This document shows, in pieces, positions 5,285-6,225 of a stretch of 6,225 nucleotides of DNA. Numbering within the stretch: the first letter of the stretch is position 1; each line of letters starts with the position of its first letter. A program made the translations under genes and the position numbers. Origin of the DNA: Gaiellasilicea sp051005735 (GTDB lineage: Bacteria; Actinomycetota; Thermoleophilia; Gaiellales; Gaiellaceae); the NCBI GenBank assembly GCA_051005735.1, contig JBPCJB010000046.1:1-6225 (forward strand). Reading direction: 5' to 3'. The notes under the pieces are model-generated. The model searched no databases. It was not told where the DNA came from and saw only the letters and a program-made list of their open reading frames with translations.

Positions 5285-6039
5285 TCCTCGAGCGCGCAGA
5301 GCATCCCCAGTGGACGTCGAACGCCTATCTCCTCGCGGACGAGGACGGAGGCCACGGAGTGCTCGTCGACTCGAACGGCGTCGAGGCGCCGCTGCTCGAG
5401 CAGATCGCGGCGCGCAACCTGACGCTCACGCACGTGCTCGTGACCCACCACCATCCGGATCACGTGGTCGACGTCGGTGGGCTCGCGAAGCGCTTCGGCG
5501 TGCCGGTCGTCGGCAGCGCTCTGACGGCCGACGCGGGAGTCCGGCTCGAGGAGACCTTCGCCGACGGGGACGTCCTTCGCTCGGGCGCGCTCGAGATCCA
5601 GGTGCTGGCGACGCCCGGTCACTGCCTCGACCACCACGCGCTGCTCGTGAACGGCGCCGATTGCCTTACCGCCGACTGCCTCTTCAAGGGCACGGTGGGC
5701 GGGACCGTCGGCGGCGGGCCGAACGGCTACGCGGATCAGGTTCACTCGATCATGAAGCGCTTGATGGCGCTGCCGCCCGAGACGCGGATCCATCCGGGCC
5801 ATACGCTCCCCTCCACGATCGGCGCCGAGTGGGAGCAGAACCCGTTCATCCGGATCTGGCGCGGGCTCGACCCCGAAGGCGCAGAGCCGTGCCGCGTCCG
5901 GGGCGAGGAGGCGACGCTGATCCTCTTCGGCCCCGACTACGACGGGACGCACAAGGCCTGGGTGCGCTATCCCGACGGCCGCGACGCGATCGTCGGCGGC
6001 TCGCAGATCGAGCGGTCCGAACCCCCTGCGATCGGCTAG
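5281..6039 (+). CDS. MBL-fold metallo-hydrolase, glyoxalase II-like
   Basis: A 252-residue metallo-beta-lactamase-fold enzyme. All metal ligands are present: THHHPDH (His56, His58, Asp60, His61), TPGH (His114), TADCLF (Asp132) and HPGH (His174), giving a two-metal site. The segment FKGTVGGTVGGG (135-146), SIMKRLMALPPETRIHPGH and EWEQNPFIRIWRGLDPEG, and the tail DYDGTHKAWVRYPDG, recall the MBL proteins that stand beside thiol-dependent formaldehyde dehydrogenase genes in actinobacteria. This family hydrolyses thioesters such as S-lactoylglutathione; here hydrolysis of an S-formyl or other acyl-thiol produced by the preceding dehydrogenase is the likely job, by inference from position. ATG 5281 overlaps the upstream stop (ATGA), suggesting translational coupling. 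No signal peptide is seen, so it should be cytoplasmic. Confidence 0.88.
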   Translation: MILERAEHPQWTSNAYLLADEDGGHGVLVDSNGVEAPLLEQIAARNLTLTHVLVTHHHPDHVVDVGGLAKRFGVPVVGSALTADAGVRLEETFADGDVLRSGALEIQVLATPGHCLDHHALLVNGADCLTADCLFKGTVGGTVGGGPNGYADQVHSIMKRLMALPPETRIHPGHTLPSTIGAEWEQNPFIRIWRGLDPEGAEPCRVRGEEATLILFGPDYDGTHKAWVRYPDGRDAIVGGSQIERSEPPAIG

Positions 6040-6050
6040 CGTACTGACAG

Positions 6051-6225
6051 ATGGCCGCGCGCTCGTTCCAGTTCACGTCCGAGTCGGTGACCGAGGGGCA
6101 CCCGGACAAGATCGCCGACCAGATCTCCGACGCCGTCCTCGACGCCGTCCTCACCGACGACGCGGGCAGCCGTGTCGCCTGCGAGACCTTGATCACGACC
6201 GGGCTCGTCGTCGTCGCGGGGGAGA
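6051..6225 (+). CDS. metK: S-adenosylmethionine synthetase, N-terminal fragment
   Basis: The first 58 codons of a gene cut by the window end. The N-terminus FTSESVTEGHPDKIADQISD (residues 8-27) is the hallmark of methionine adenosyltransferase, with His17 and Asp19 of the ATP/metal-binding HPDK motif, followed by the DAVLDAVL helix and a CET-LITTG-VVVAGE stretch. The enzyme makes S-adenosylmethionine from methionine and ATP in the cytoplasm. ATG 6051 lies 11 bp after the preceding stop, so the gene can be read from the same transcript. No Shine-Dalgarno sequence is seen in those 11 bases. A TANNNT sequence (TAGCGT, 6037-6042) overlapping the upstream stop could be a -10 box for a short-leader or leaderless transcript, but no -35 box supports it. 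Confidence 0.96.
   Translation, partial: MAARSFQFTSESVTEGHPDKIADQISDAVLDAVLTDDAGSRVACETLITTGLVVVAGE

Noticed and set aside
6037..6050. TAGCGT before metK as a firm separate promoter
   Set aside because: Only a loose TANNNT match with no -35 box, and it overlaps the upstream stop in a tightly packed chain; kept as a remark in the metK entry only.
1..6225. Many CTCGAG and GAGCTCGAG hexamers through the window
   Set aside because: They fall mostly within coding frames as Leu-Glu or Glu-Leu-Glu codons using CTC and GAG, so they reflect codon preference rather than a spaced repeat or signal.

Overview
The window is very GC-rich, with a strong C/G preference at third codon positions, genes packed with 4-bp overlaps, and several starts that lack a Shine-Dalgarno sequence. 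Together with the protein families seen, this suggests a high-GC actinobacterium, perhaps of the Thermoleophilia/Gaiellales type. That placement is inferred from sequence style and remembered family resemblance only. No tRNA, rRNA, CRISPR array, insertion sequence or clear hairpin terminator was found, and no gene-free stretch exceeds 300 bases.

Layout. Bases 1-143 are the C-terminal end of a plus-strand gene, probably NAD synthetase. Its stop codon overlaps a good -35 box that drives a small ArsR-type regulator (177-485) across a symmetrical operator; the regulator is probably translated from a leaderless mRNA. The regulator overlaps by 4 bp the remnant of an SRPBCC/AHSA1-type gene (482-832), which is broken by a deletion and two frame changes. 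This remnant converges on a minus-strand gene, and both stop codons are read from a single CTAG (829-832).

The minus-strand gene (829-1773) encodes a Mug/TDG-type mismatch DNA glycosylase fused to a complete Nudix hydrolase. It has no ATG, GTG or TTG where the protein should begin. Upstream of it on the same strand is a 73-residue protein of unknown function (1781-2002).

Only 20 bp separate the start of that small gene from the divergent plus-strand gene chain 2023-6225. The chain encodes a PLP-dependent cysteine-desulfurase-like protein without the usual catalytic cysteine, an extended-SDR NAD(P)-binding protein probably starting at CTG, a class III-type zinc alcohol/formaldehyde dehydrogenase, a metallo-beta-lactamase-fold hydrolase, and the start of metK (S-adenosylmethionine synthetase, cut by the window end). 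The first four are joined by 4-bp overlaps (CTGA, GTGA, ATGA) and metK follows after 11 bp, so they are probably one operon.

How the genes may work together. The dehydrogenase and hydrolase fit a two-step thiol-dependent aldehyde (formaldehyde) oxidation module: the first oxidises an S-hydroxymethyl-thiol adduct and the second hydrolyses the resulting thioester. The minus-strand fusion would couple removal of mispaired or damaged bases with cleanup of nucleotides. No wholly new system is evident. The best leads are the Mug-Nudix fusion with its missing start, the decayed regulator-target pair, the CTG start, and the very tight divergent start region.
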